Part shown: positions 23,214-33,836 of the stretch, one piece after another
How the letters are laid out: the number at the start of each line of letters is the position of its first letter
Numbering within the stretch: position 1 is the first letter of the stretch
NCBI GenBank assembly: GCA_950022655.1
Contig: OX465581.1
Coordinates: 34,133,300 to 34,197,299 of the forward strand
Length of the DNA stretch: 64,000 nt
Source: Alentia gelatinosa
Lineage: Eukaryota; Annelida; Polychaeta; Phyllodocida; Polynoidae
Direction: 5' to 3'
Position numbers and translations under genes: made by a program
Notes under the pieces: generated by a model
Told to the model about the DNA's origin: nothing
The model's input: the letters and a program-made list of their open reading frames with translations, nothing else
The model's database searches: none

Positions 23214-24226
23214 TTCCTGCCGACTGAGTCACAAAAGGTGCACACGTGCAACCACCGGATGCCCCCCTCTGTGTGGTCGTTACGGTGGCGGCACCCCTTC
23301 TCGCCATTGAAGTCGCGGCAGGGCGCCTCCGACCCCCGAGAGCGTCCGGTCTCCGTGTTTGTGTTGCCGTTGGGGGTGTGGGTCGACGTCATGGCGAGCC
23401 GGACACGCTCCTCCTGTATCCGGCCGTGGTCCGACCACCGTATCCTGCCGGCCTCCACCTGGTCAAAGAAGTAATTGCTCCAACGCCTTACCGCGGCCCA
23501 CGGCTGTGCCTGAGCATCGACCGTAACCTGGTGGAGGTGCCGGAACATGTCTGCCCTGTCCTCGGGGAGGAGAGCACGTTCATCACATAACAGGGCCACA
23601 AAGCAACTGATATACTCAAGAGGCCCGAGGCCCGACCGTAAATCCAGCTTCTGGTGAAGCGTGTAAACTCCGTCCCGGTCCATGTACATGTAAGGTTTGG
23701 CGGTCGGCCTACGGGCATTAATGTCTGATAATAACGAGCTCTTACCAGTCGTCCTGTCGTGGCGCATGGCCTCACGGCCGAATTCCCGCTGCAGATATTC
23801 CTCTGTGGTATACGTCTCCCTCAGCTGGCGTGGTGGAGGCAGCAGCCGTTCTGTCTGTTCCTGGGCCCAGTCCCGGGTCCGTTCGGCGGCCGACGACGCC
23901 CGTGAGCCGCTCCTTCGTGATGCCGGCCGAGAGATCTGCATGATGGCGTCCATCATGCCGTCCATCTGTCGGGACATCTTTGAAACGTCGGATTTTACTC
24001 CGTTAACGTCCGTTTTCACTTCGTTCACGTCCGTCCGTACACCCGTTAGGTTGTTCTCGAGGGCAGTGACCCGTGAGGCCCGGGAACGACCGCTGGCGCT
24101 CGTCCCCTGCTGGGAGACCGAGTCCACGTGGTCGCTCTCCTCAGCCGTTCCTTGCTGCCGTAGGGTAACCTCAGAGTCCGTCTCTGTTGCCGCAGATGCA
24201 GCAGCCATCCCGCTTCTGGTTAACAT
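23006..24226 (-). CDS. gag: Gag-like protein of Ngaro copy 1
   Basis: About 406 residues from the ATG at 24226 (ATGs at 24247 and 24208 are alternatives; the second gives the start most like the other copy). It should coat the retrotransposon RNA. A coiled-coil segment near residues 60-110 contains three back-to-back seven-residue units (RTDVNEV, KTDVNGV, KSDVSKM) that the other family lacks. A conserved block follows (TRDWA.EQ, LREYT.E, PLEYIS, MFRHLHQVT). The C-terminal Cys/His cluster runs CRDFNGEKGCRHRNDH, then LHVCTFCDS, CGHSVHACNRK, and probably binds zinc and nucleic acid. The frame is fully open. Its stop TAA lies in the loop of the hairpin next to the slippery site. Confidence 0.85.
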   Translation of the reverse strand: MLTRSGMAAASAATETDSEVTLRQQGTAEESDHVDSVSQQGTSASGRSRASRVTALENNLTGVRTDVNEVKTDVNGVKSDVSKMSRQMDGMMDAIMQISRPASRRSGSRASSAAERTRDWAQEQTERLLPPPRQLRETYTTEEYLQREFGREAMRHDRTTGKSSLLSDINARRPTAKPYMYMDRDGVYTLHQKLDLRSGLGPLEYISCFVALLCDERALLPEDRADMFRHLHQVTVDAQAQPWAAVRRWSNYFFDQVEAGRIRWSDHGRIQEERVRLAMTSTHTPNGNTNTETGRSRGSEAPCRDFNGEKGCRHRNDHTEGGIRWLHVCTFCDSVGRKCGHSVHACNRKLTYGHGYDNTAAAPVPTPRRIPQVGYQLQPTSKPAAPRSVLQHPQPSSKNGVGAPRE

Positions 24227-24335
24227 ATTACACCGTAAATAAATCACTCTGTCCTGGTATGCCTGTACACGGTCGCCGATATTCAGGGGAATATGGAGAC
24301 CGGAGGTACGACGGGCGGAATAGCCAAGGTATGAG

Positions 24336-24525
24336 AGGAGAAAAAGTATGTGTGTAGAGTATGAGACCTGAAGAGGAAGTGAGGCAGAGTACAGTGTCGA
24401 CCTCGCGCACTTTGATGTTTAGTGCGGCCGACAGTAGGGAGGTGGCGCAGGGGTGCGCTAGTACAGAGGTGTTTCACCAGGGGGGGCAATGACCACCCCT
24501 GACCATAGGCCATGGGTAACCCATT
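24336..24525 (-). repeat. Split direct repeat A1 of copy 1
   Basis: 190-bp repeat forming the 5' end of the element, with one visible difference from A2 (GTATGTG here, GTACGTG in A2 on the plus strand). It probably carries the promoter, although no TATA box or initiator can be assigned with confidence. Confidence 0.85.
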
Positions 24526-25723
24526 TTGTTCATTACATTTCATTTTTGGAATGCGAAAACTTTGAAAATATGATATATATGCGATATGCACACCACTGAA
24601 AAGTTAAGTTTGGCAAAAATCCGCGGGTTCTTTGCAGACGATTTCAAAAGACTTTGAAATCGTCGGAGGCGCCGAAAATCAGTCGGTGATGCCATATTAT
24701 GCATTTTGGGGTGGAGAAATACGGCCTTAGGTTTATTACGAAGAGGAAGTCAACGCGGTCGTATTAATTGGAAAAACGGCGTTTCCTATTTCATCTCAAG
24801 TCGCGACAGTGCCCAAGTTAATTGGACTTAAAGTTAAACAAGATACACCGTTGGTCATGAATAACATGTTCTACACTATTCATACCAAATTCAGACTATT
24901 TGTGTATACACACAGATTGTCACCAGGTAAAACACACAATTACTGTGCATGATCCATAAACATATATGTAATCCTTCCTGGGTAAGTCTGACAGAGCAGT
25001 AGTCGTAGGGAAACGAGCGGAGAAAAAAAGAATGTCCCGAATGAGACCGGGGACAGATAAAAGGAAATCTGTGATAGTCCTAAGAACATCAGAAGGAGAC
25101 AATTTTAACGAGACAAAGCATTCAACCGAGGCGCATATGATTGGTTTCTTTTTCTTTTACTAGAGCCTTATCTACATATGGTTCCCCTAGAGTAGACTAT
25201 TTTTTCCTTTCGTGTGCGTGCAATGGCTATTTCAGGACCTTGCAATCATATTTCGATACCTTGCAATATGCGAGAAAATGATTATCCTTTCATTCACCTC
25301 TGTATAGTACAGTTTTCCAGTGATTTCCAGGATTGTAGATTCAACTTATTCACGATACAACATGGTATGGTATGAATATCTTTTTATCTATGAAAAAATA
25401 AAGCTGCTTTATTCAATGGAATGCCCCCTTAGATATCTGCCTTTACCCTCATGACATACCTTTTCTAACTGAAGCATGGTGGCTCATAAAACCTTATCCC
25501 ACAATGCAATTAATATTATCAAGTGGCCAGCTTTGTACAGGTGAATGCGGGAGCAATTGTGTGCTCTTCACACCATATCATCAACACCCACCTATTCGAA
25601 ACCAGAGAAATTTAGAAAATGGATAGAATCTTCATGGAATATATAAAATAAGTCAAGAGGAAAGAATTATCTACATACTAAGAAGCCTCTAGAAAGTCTG
25701 ATGCAAAGGGAAGAAATCTGTAT
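24526..25723. other. Non-coding stretch
   Basis: Holds a small palindrome GACGATTTCAAA/TTTGAAATCGTC near 24637-24664 and the word CAGTCGGTGATGCCATATT, which resembles interiors of the local MITE families. No gene seen. Confidence 0.4.
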
Positions 25724-26064
25724 TACTATATACCCATGCCGCATATACTGTAAATACGCACCATTTCGGCATCTAACGTAAAAATACTACACGGACCGCT
25801 GGTCCGTACACTAAAATACGGACCACCTTGCTATACACGTTTATTAACATATCGGTTGTTAAAAATTAAATTAATGATTTTTAAAATTTGTTTTGGGTAT
25901 ATAGTAAATATATAGCGTCCAACCATGCTTGTACAAGTCACAGAACTCTATGATAATTTACTGTTTGTACGGAACTCAGCATAAATGCCTCGTTCCGTAC
26001 AAACCGTAAATTACCATCTCGTTCTGTGACTTGTACAACATGGTCAGGACGTTCTATATAATTA
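25724..26064 (+). repeat. Foldback/MITE element, copy 2
   Basis: Begins ACTATATACCCATGCCG, continues through an ACGGACCGCTGGTCCGT hairpin and GGGTATATAGT, then a snap-back module from CGTCCAACCATG to CATGGTCAGGACG. Same layout as 33493-33836; the copy at 2088-2392 is reversed. Confidence 0.8.
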
Positions 26065-26235
26065 CGAATAGCTGCTTCATAGAATAAGCCCACAAGTGTT
26101 CGGTACATTCATTGTCTTTGTTTTAACATACTTCTGTCTGCGTCTAAGGATCCGAAATGCATCCTTGTTTTGTCTGATGTTCGCGGATCATATTTCCACC
26201 ACATGTATTCTGTGAAAGGCTCTTGCCTTAGGCTT

Positions 26236-26521
26236 AGGCCCGGCGTCCACCTACTACGATATGGCACCGATATGCCCTACGATGCACCTCCCGATGCAAA
26301 ATCAAAATCGCGTCGGAAGGTCACCTAATATCGGGGCAGTTGACCACGTTTCTGCGATTAGACACCGATAAAAACCCCATACAATGCGTGGTGGATTGGC
26401 ATGTCTAGACATATGTCTACGATTTTGCACCTTCCCGATATGGCACCGATTTTGACATTTTGTATCGGTGCCATATCGGGAGGTCTACGATTCTATCGTA
26501 GTAGGTGGACGCCGGGCCTAA
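26236..26521. mobile_element. MITE with GGCCCGGCGTCCACC TIRs
   Basis: The left end TTAGGCCCGGCGTCCACCTA is mirrored at the right by TAGGTGGACGCCGGGCCTAA, with about 28 bp of perfect inverted repeat running on into CTACGATA. Length 286 bp, no coding frame. Internal words (GATATGGCACCGAT, CCCGATAT) are repeated in both orientations. A second copy ends at 46115 and a diverged one lies at 49499-49667. Flanks read TTA and TAA, which does not give a simple target duplication. Confidence 0.8.
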
Positions 26522-29500
26522 CTTGTGCATGACAAACCTCTTGTTGCGGAAAATGGAATACAAGAAACTAGGCAGCTCTGTTTCAACATGCCAGCCTATT
26601 TTGATTTGACTTAGATACTATCGATAAAGAATAAGATGGATAAATTGTGTAAAATTTTTTTAGATCATTCTATTAACCCTGGAGGTGATAAGGCAAAAAA
26701 TGCCTGTTTACAATCAAGTCCAGCGATTGTACTTGTGTTTCATGGTGAAATTATTATGGGAAATTTCATGGCAACACTGTTCAAACACCAGCTAACTAAT
26801 GCTAAGTGCTAATATGATATATACAGTGAGATCGTCAGTATCACAAAAAGGTAAATTATAATATCTGTTTCATGAAAATGTCACGAGTCTATAACCTTTC
26901 AACCTTTTGATGAGGCTTTCCTTAAATCAGACGCCGCCAGACAGCTACTAAACATGCTTACAATGTACAAATATAAAGGGGACTCTAAAGGCTCATTCCA
27001 CATGACAGATATGTGGACTACATTTATAGGCATCTGACAAAAGCTATTTAATTAGGTTTTATGGGCTGTGGGCTGTGACACCGATGTTTTGCAACCGCTT
27101 CCTCCACTACAATGATTGCTTTAAGCACCTGGCAAAAGGTCGCCGATTGGTTGCAGTGCGAGCACTGTGTGATGCTCTTTTGCGGATGTGCAGTTGGCCC
27201 AATGGAACACACTCTTTATTTTCAGTATGTTGGGTGTTGGAGCCATACAGGTGCCAGAGGTGGGTGCCATGGTAAAGGGGAGACTTTTTTGTCCGTCTGG
27301 CCCTTGAAGTGATGCTCCTAAAGTGCACCTTGGAATGGTTTCTCCTTCCCCTCATCCGTGTATCAACATAATCTGAGCGTTTCGAAAGCTTGTAATACAT
27401 TACACTGAGTATAGATGCGGGAAAATCAATTAGTTTCAAATGACAAATAAAATTCAAACATTCATGTTGATAACCAAAACATCAGGTGATGTAGTAGAGG
27501 AAGGAAAGGGGATGATAATTAAAATAATGATTATGGGGCCCGCAGAACATAAATATTTCCTTTTCTTTTATCTTATTGATAGCGATCTCTGAACTATTGA
27601 TAATGTCATGGGGAGAACTCTAATGATTCATCGTTTATTGCCAAATGACATTTCTAATGTCAGTTCTATCTGCTCTAAATAGACTTAATGGTTTGCTCTC
27701 AGTCGACAATTTTATCAATATTCCCATAAGTATTGTTAAATAAGGCAATACTTATCCCCACCTCATACATATAGATGTATATCTTAAATGACAGGCTTTG
27801 ATTTTCCTTTCCATTACTGTATTGCGTGAGTATGAAATTGAAAATCAAGTAGGTCACCTTAGAAATTCAGTGAGCAAGAGTAATGTCAAGGATTTAAACA
27901 GTGCAAGAATTTATCAGTGACAGAATATACATTATATCAAAATAAAAATGTCCTTGATACCGTCTCCGGTACCAGGCACTTGTACCGACATGGGACAAAT
28001 AATAAATAGAACAAAGAAACTAAATAATTATGTATGTAAGTAAAATGCGATATGCCTGGGAGGGTGGTAAAAACGTATGAAACATTATAAAGAGACTGTA
28101 CAGAATATCTTCATTCCAATCCATATTCAGTATAAAGAACAACAAGGAAACAACCAGCGAGAACAGTCGCAGCTGTGGCATACTTGATAATTATTCCGTT
28201 AGTGGTTTACATTAGGAGGAATTTGGAAGGTGAGTTCAAGAAAATAAGTCACCTAATTTTCCGCCTTTAAAGTATCCCAACATCTCCTTTCTTTCATCAA
28301 AACACAAGACAAGATAAACAGGCCTGTTCCTTTTTTTAACCATGGCCGTAATTGCCTTTGGAGACGCCTTATAGGATTTACATAAAACATGTTTCCTTCA
28401 CACGCTTAGTTATATCACTAATTCCTCAGGGTTTGAAAAGAATCTTCCACTCGCGTGGTATTAATACAAAGCACGATTATGAACATTGGTAAAATTCCCT
28501 AATCAAATATGCTGAATTTATTTCGAAGCATGTGACCATATTTGAAACTGGCTCTGACTAATTGCGCTGATCGTGTAAAAGCTTGGAGGATTCACCCAAG
28601 TAAGAACAGAGGAAACAAACAATAGTGACCGGAGAAAATCCTGCTGCCCGTGGGGGAGGGCGGTGATCGGCTTAGAACAACGAACTCTGGCCGCCAAGGT
28701 CAAATGTGATGTCAGATGTTGGTTTAATATGAGGTCTCCATCCCGGGGATAATTCCCATGATCCTTTCGTCCCCATCTTCCGCTCCCAGCAGGCATCGCG
28801 GCTCCTGACAGTGAACTGTCTGGTTCTGTCGTCATACAATAAATCAAACGTCTGTTTTCAGCAAGCAAAGGGATCGTCTGGCTCTGTCCACCGTGATGTG
28901 TGTATCTCCTGTACTTATATAGTCATCTGTATAAATAACCACTATTATCACACTATTAAGTAACCGTGGCGTGCTATACTTCCTGTTGTTTGTTTTGGCC
29001 CTGCAGCTACCAACGCCAACGCAGAATTAAAATCTTCCGACGCAACCAACGCACTCCCGACGCAGAGAAAGCTTCGTCATTGAGCGCGCCATCGGTGTGC
29101 ATTACAGTGGACTACGATGCATACGAACGCAAGCGGGGGCAGGGGCGGGGAATGGCTTTGATGTAGAAGAGAATGCTCCCGACGCCTACCGACGCACTTT
29201 GTATCGTAGGAAAAAGAAGAGAGTGAATGCATCGGGGAGGTCTGCGATACATACAGATTTCGCGTTAAGTGGAACCGACGCGCATTACGACATGCTCTAC
29301 GAAACATAATTGCATTCAATTGGATAAGCGTCAGGGTGCATTGGGAGGTCTGAATGCTATGTCGGTCATTCGTGGGCTCCACGACTTCGAGTCGTGTATA
29401 TCACACCAGAAGGGTGTTTTGCTAAAGTGTAAGGCTTAGATTCTGTTGGAATAATGAAGTTTTGGAAACCATTGTGCATTAACAAAAAATCAATTACAAA

Positions 29501-31028
29501 TCAAAGCTGCAGGACATGTGGCATAAACACAGACACTGCTGTGACGAGTTATAGGCACTTTCCAGATCAATATCGACCACTGCGTCTCGTCTCTGACGAC
29601 AGATAGGCTGATCTGGTCAACGTCAGAAGTAACTGTATTTTATACAGGTTACTCTGCTGTATCTGGATATCCGATGATGCAAGTTTACTGCCTTTTTTAT
29701 AGTGTTTAAAAAAAAAAATCGTTTATACAAGCTGGCCAGTGCTCATAAAAATACATGCCTGTTGCAATGCAAGACCAGACGTTTCGTTTGGTGATGATTC
29801 TACCAATTATTTGTTGTTGTGACAATGTTGAAATAGAAATAACGCTTTATTGCATGTGCGCATTGGAATACGACTTACAGTGGCATTTTGTACGTATTTA
29901 TAACCTGACCTACATCATTTGTCAGTAAATGATTAAGGTCAAATCCAAGCATGATATGTCTGTAGTGTAGGAGCAGCTGCGGCTAGAAAGTACCTGTATT
30001 GCAATTACATGGCTGTTGCAGGAATATATTTCTCTCATATCGGATTGCATCATATAACGTTATGAGTGCCATATTTCTATAGGATACAACAATAAGATTA
30101 TTTTCCCAAATATGGTCAGATCGAGACGGTTTGGTGGGTGGCGGCCAGGTGTGTATGACGATCAGGTGTCAGCACCAACACCTGTCTCGTACCTGAATAT
30201 AGCGGGCTATGTCCCTAGTACAAAACTAGAAGCAAATAGAATATTCATCATTGATGAATGAGGGTGCAATTATAGATGAATAACAATTGAAAAGTTTAGG
30301 TTACTTTCAGTCTATGGATAGCTTTCTGTAACCCACTTGCACCCAGTCAACTTGCCATTTGTGCAACTGCCTGAGTCGAGGATCCCAACGAATAAAGCAC
30401 CAGTGGGTCAATGAGGTATTTCGGTTTTAAGTGATCGGTCATGATCAGCTGAGCATGCCTCTAAAACCCTGAGACACTGGCAACCTGCTCCATTCCCACT
30501 ATCACAATAAATAGCACACAGCGATAGTTTTCTGGAAGCACGTTGAAAGTCTATATGTGACCACTCTAACCTCTAGGCAATGTATGTAGGTTGTACAAGC
30601 ACGCTCTAAATAGTGACCTTAGTTTGTATATCATATATCAGGTATTACATGAACCAATTCTGATTGCCTGGCAATTGGCGCATAATTGGATATAGGCATC
30701 CTAATGCAAGACAATTCCTATAGCCATCTCCAACCTCCACCTCCTCTCCTTCTGCCTCAATCTTTCCAGATCAATGCAGTCGTAGATTGTATTATATTGG
30801 TATGGAACTCTTGTAGTGTAGGTAGTTGTCTTTTTTTAATATATATATATTTGACGTTTCTTTTATATATTCCAGTATTATTACTAGCTGAAAGTACCTT
30901 CTCATACTTAATACTGCCATAGCTGTACACAGTGTGGTGGTGTATGAGAATAAATGATAGTTCCTGTGAACATTTGCTTAAAACATTGGTTCATTGAAGT
31001 TGGGAAGTGTTCAAGTCGTGAGATATCC
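26522..31028. other. Unassigned stretch
   Basis: No frame here has a recognisable domain. The segment 28990-29340 is rich in CCGACGC words and may be another decayed MITE, but I could not define its ends. The rest is AT-rich sequence with no repeat partner seen in this window. Confidence 0.35.
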
Positions 31029-31160
31029 ACAGAAAACCAGACAAGCTGATTAGATTTAAAGTGAATTTATTGGGGGTAACTTTACATCGAGAAAGGGGGG
31101 GGGGGGATTTGAGTTATTAATTTGCAACGTTTCGTCTACATTCAGTAGACTTCTTCAGGC
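31029..31160 (-). repeat. Interspersed repeat tail with ribozyme-like hairpin
   Basis: Partner of 300-445. On the minus strand it reads CCTGAAGAAGTCTAC, a TGAAT loop, GTAGACGAAAC, then a G12 homopolymer on the plus strand (31095-31106) and AATTTATTG. The core resembles a hammerhead (CTGANGA, stem II, GAAA), with one extra A before the stem. Confidence 0.6.
31129..31158 (-). ncRNA. Ribozyme-like hairpin motif
   Basis: On the minus strand: CTGAAGAA, stem GTCTAC, loop TGAAT, stem GTAGAC, GAAAC. It lies at the end of a dispersed repeat. CTGANGA and GAAA match the conserved hammerhead strands, with one additional A before stem II, and stems I and III not demonstrated. Confidence 0.35.
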
Positions 31161-33492
31161 AATGTGTGAGTAAAATAATCGTTCAGAAGGTAAAAGAGAG
31201 CCTCGAATCTATATCGATCAGTATTGAATATTGCATCAATTGTCCAATTGAAATAAATCATACTTCTTGGGAAAAGTATTGCACGCCTGTGGCGAAGTTT
31301 TTATTTTGCCCCTGTAAGCTGCACTTATCAACTTCTTTCAGTGTAAACTATTTATTGGACTAAGCAATACCGCAAGTCCTTGATAAAGGAAATCGGGGAA
31401 TATATTTGATGGAAAATAAATGCATAAATCAGGATAATTAATCCTTGGTGTAATTATCTCCTTGTTTTTAACTTTCAGTTCTTCTGCCTTAAATAATTCA
31501 TCAAATCGCTCATAACTGAGGCTGAGATGGAGGTGGTCATTCAATCAGACTTTGGTTAATGAGCTTTAAGGAATGAAATTGCTGGTGATTAGATTGCCTC
31601 GTAACACGCGGAGATCCCGAAGACGCCTGAGCGATAATAAAGGTAGATTCATCAGGACGCCCTCGGCACAATTAGCTTCGTCCACACTCAGAATCTGAAA
31701 GTTACACTAACCTAAATCGCCAAATTACAAATTACAGACTAATTTATACTGACTTTATTTCCAAAATTGTACCTCAGACTGTGCTACTTTATTTAATGCA
31801 GTTTTAAGATAATTAGTATCCACATTTATTCATCTATATCGGTGAGAAAGAATTTGCCTTTCTCAATGTGGTAAAAAAATGCAGTAACGATATGGAAGAG
31901 GAACAAATATTTCGAATAGGTATGTATAAATATGCATGTACATGTACGACCAATATATGATTCATTAACATCTCCAGAGGCCAGTTGAATAATTTAGGCT
32001 TGTACATGAATACCCTTTTCTGCACATCAACGAAACCCAGAACCTATGTGGGTCGGCTTTATTCAACAATTACGGATGACCTTCCATCGGCTAGAACTAC
32101 ACTAGTGAATGAGCTTGTGTATTTTGTTTAACTCCATTTTCATGAATAAATTTACCTTGTTGTGAGTTTATGTCATACAACATTTTGTTTATGAACGTGT
32201 ACTCCATGGGTCCGCAATAAACGAAAACATGGACAATTCATTGTTAGAAATTCTAAAGGACACTATTCCAGCGTGTTTATTGATTATATTGTGGTTGGTT
32301 AGGCTACCAGCTTCAGAAAGGACACCCATTGACAAGTCCTTCCAAAAGGATAGTTTTCAGGATCGAGGTCAGGAAACAGTTTCAATTGTCACCGTCTTTC
32401 TTGATGTCTCATAAAGGAAGTCTATGTATTAATAATAGCCCCTCTGGACATTTTCTTTTTTTTTTAGATTTTTATTTATTCGGGCATTTTCTGGGCTTAC
32501 TGCCTGCTGGTCATCAGTAGGTAAGGTTCAGCTCAGGAAAACTGATTTCAACATTATATAGTTTATGTATAAAAGAGTATGTACTTGGCATCAATCTTTT
32601 CATAAACTAGATTCAATTATTAACTGGACATAATAGCCAAACTGACATTAGTGGGCCACTTGACGTCGTCTCCTACCTGCTAATTAATTAGTCTATACAG
32701 TTCAACGTATAGCATGTACCTTTAATATTATTACCAAAGGTCCACATTCCTCATAGGCAATATCTGGTTGAATAAAAACTATGATTGGCCTGACACTTTC
32801 CTGGAACAGTCCTCGCAGTATGATATAACTTACATCATATTTATAGAGACAGAACTGTCGAGCGGCGATAGGGACTGTGATATCCGTCCTGTGCCATTGA
32901 TTGTGCATGTGACAGCTTACATAATGGATGTCGATAATTGAGCTCCAATTTGTGCCCCTGGAGACCGGCGGCATACTCAACGGCTTCTTACAGCTGGCCC
33001 CTGGACGGCCCTTGTGTTCCTCTATGAACTTGAAACGTTCCAGAAAATCACGCTGGAGAAATAGGGAAATTAATATTTCTACCGCAAATGTCTGTGAAAG
33101 GCATATAAAGAAGCAAAATTTACCTGAATAAAACAGCAAATATGTTTATATTAAGGGCAGATTCTTTCCTGTGGAAAGAGATTTGAGTCTGGGGGTTTGT
33201 GGCGAATGCTCACAGGATCTACTTCAGAAACAGTGCCCAGAATGTCTTGCTCCTATATTTCCTCTGCAAGGTGAGGCGGGATGTGTGACTGCTGTAGCCA
33301 GCCAATGGACCTCTAGGTCAACCTTCCCCGTTCTATAGGCGTGAATAGGCACTGGAATGGGAGGTATGGATCTCCAGTCCTCCTTCTCTGTGATGTAAGG
33401 CGAAGTTGTTTTCTCCACTCGAGGTCCCACGCCCTTATAGCTTCAGCTGTTCCCGTGTGATAAGACATCTATTTCACACACTATGATCCTTT
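31161..33492. other. Non-coding stretch
   Basis: Short overlapping frames only, for example 32702-33139 minus over 32928-33131 plus. No domain or repeat recognised. Confidence 0.35.
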
Positions 33493-33836
33493 ACTATATA
33501 CCCATGCCGTATATACTGTAAATACGCACCGTTTCGGCATATGACGTAAAAATACTGTACGGACCAGCGGTCCGTACACTAAAATACGGACCACCTTGTC
33601 ATACACATTTATTAAAAATTTTGGTTGTTAGGAAAAATGAAATTGATTTTTTTTTTTTAAATTTCGGGTATATAGTAAATATATAACGTCCAACCATGCT
33701 TGTACAAGTCACAGAACTCGATGATAATTTACCGTGTGTACGGAACTCGGCGTAAACGCCTCGGTCCGTACAAACTGTAAATTAGCATCTCGTTCTGTGA
33801 ATTGTACAGTATGGTCAGGACGTTCTATATAATTAC
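33493..33836 (+). repeat. Foldback/MITE element, copy 3
   Basis: Starts ACTATATACCCATGCCGTA. The first module closes at GGGTATATAGT (about 33669-33679) and has the hairpin ACGGACCAGCGGTCCGT. The second module folds back on GTACGGAACTCGG / TCGGTCCGTAC with outer arms CGTCCAACCATG...CATGGTCAGGACG-type. High similarity to copy 2 over the whole length. Confidence 0.8.

Larger units (their letters stand above)
19231..24525 (-). mobile_element. Ngaro-like tyrosine-recombinase retrotransposon, copy 1 (defective)
   Basis: Read on the minus strand the order is A1 (24525-24336), gag, pol with RT and RNase H, YR, B1 (19951-19708), A2 (19710-19521), a 48-bp linker, then B2 (19474-19231). This A1...B1-A2-B2 split direct-repeat layout is the hallmark of Ngaro/PAT-type elements of the DIRS order. 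No methyltransferase domain follows RNase H, which favours Ngaro. A1 and A2 differ at one base that I can see and B1 and B2 at two, so insertion is fairly recent. There is no target-site duplication, as expected for recombinase-mediated integration. Pol and YR carry disabling mutations, so the copy cannot move by itself unless helped. Confidence 0.85.

Noticed and set aside
19231..24525. DIRS1-type or PAT-type element
   Set aside because: The repeats are split direct and not inverted, which excludes DIRS1 type; no methyltransferase domain is seen after RNase H, so Ngaro fits better than PAT.
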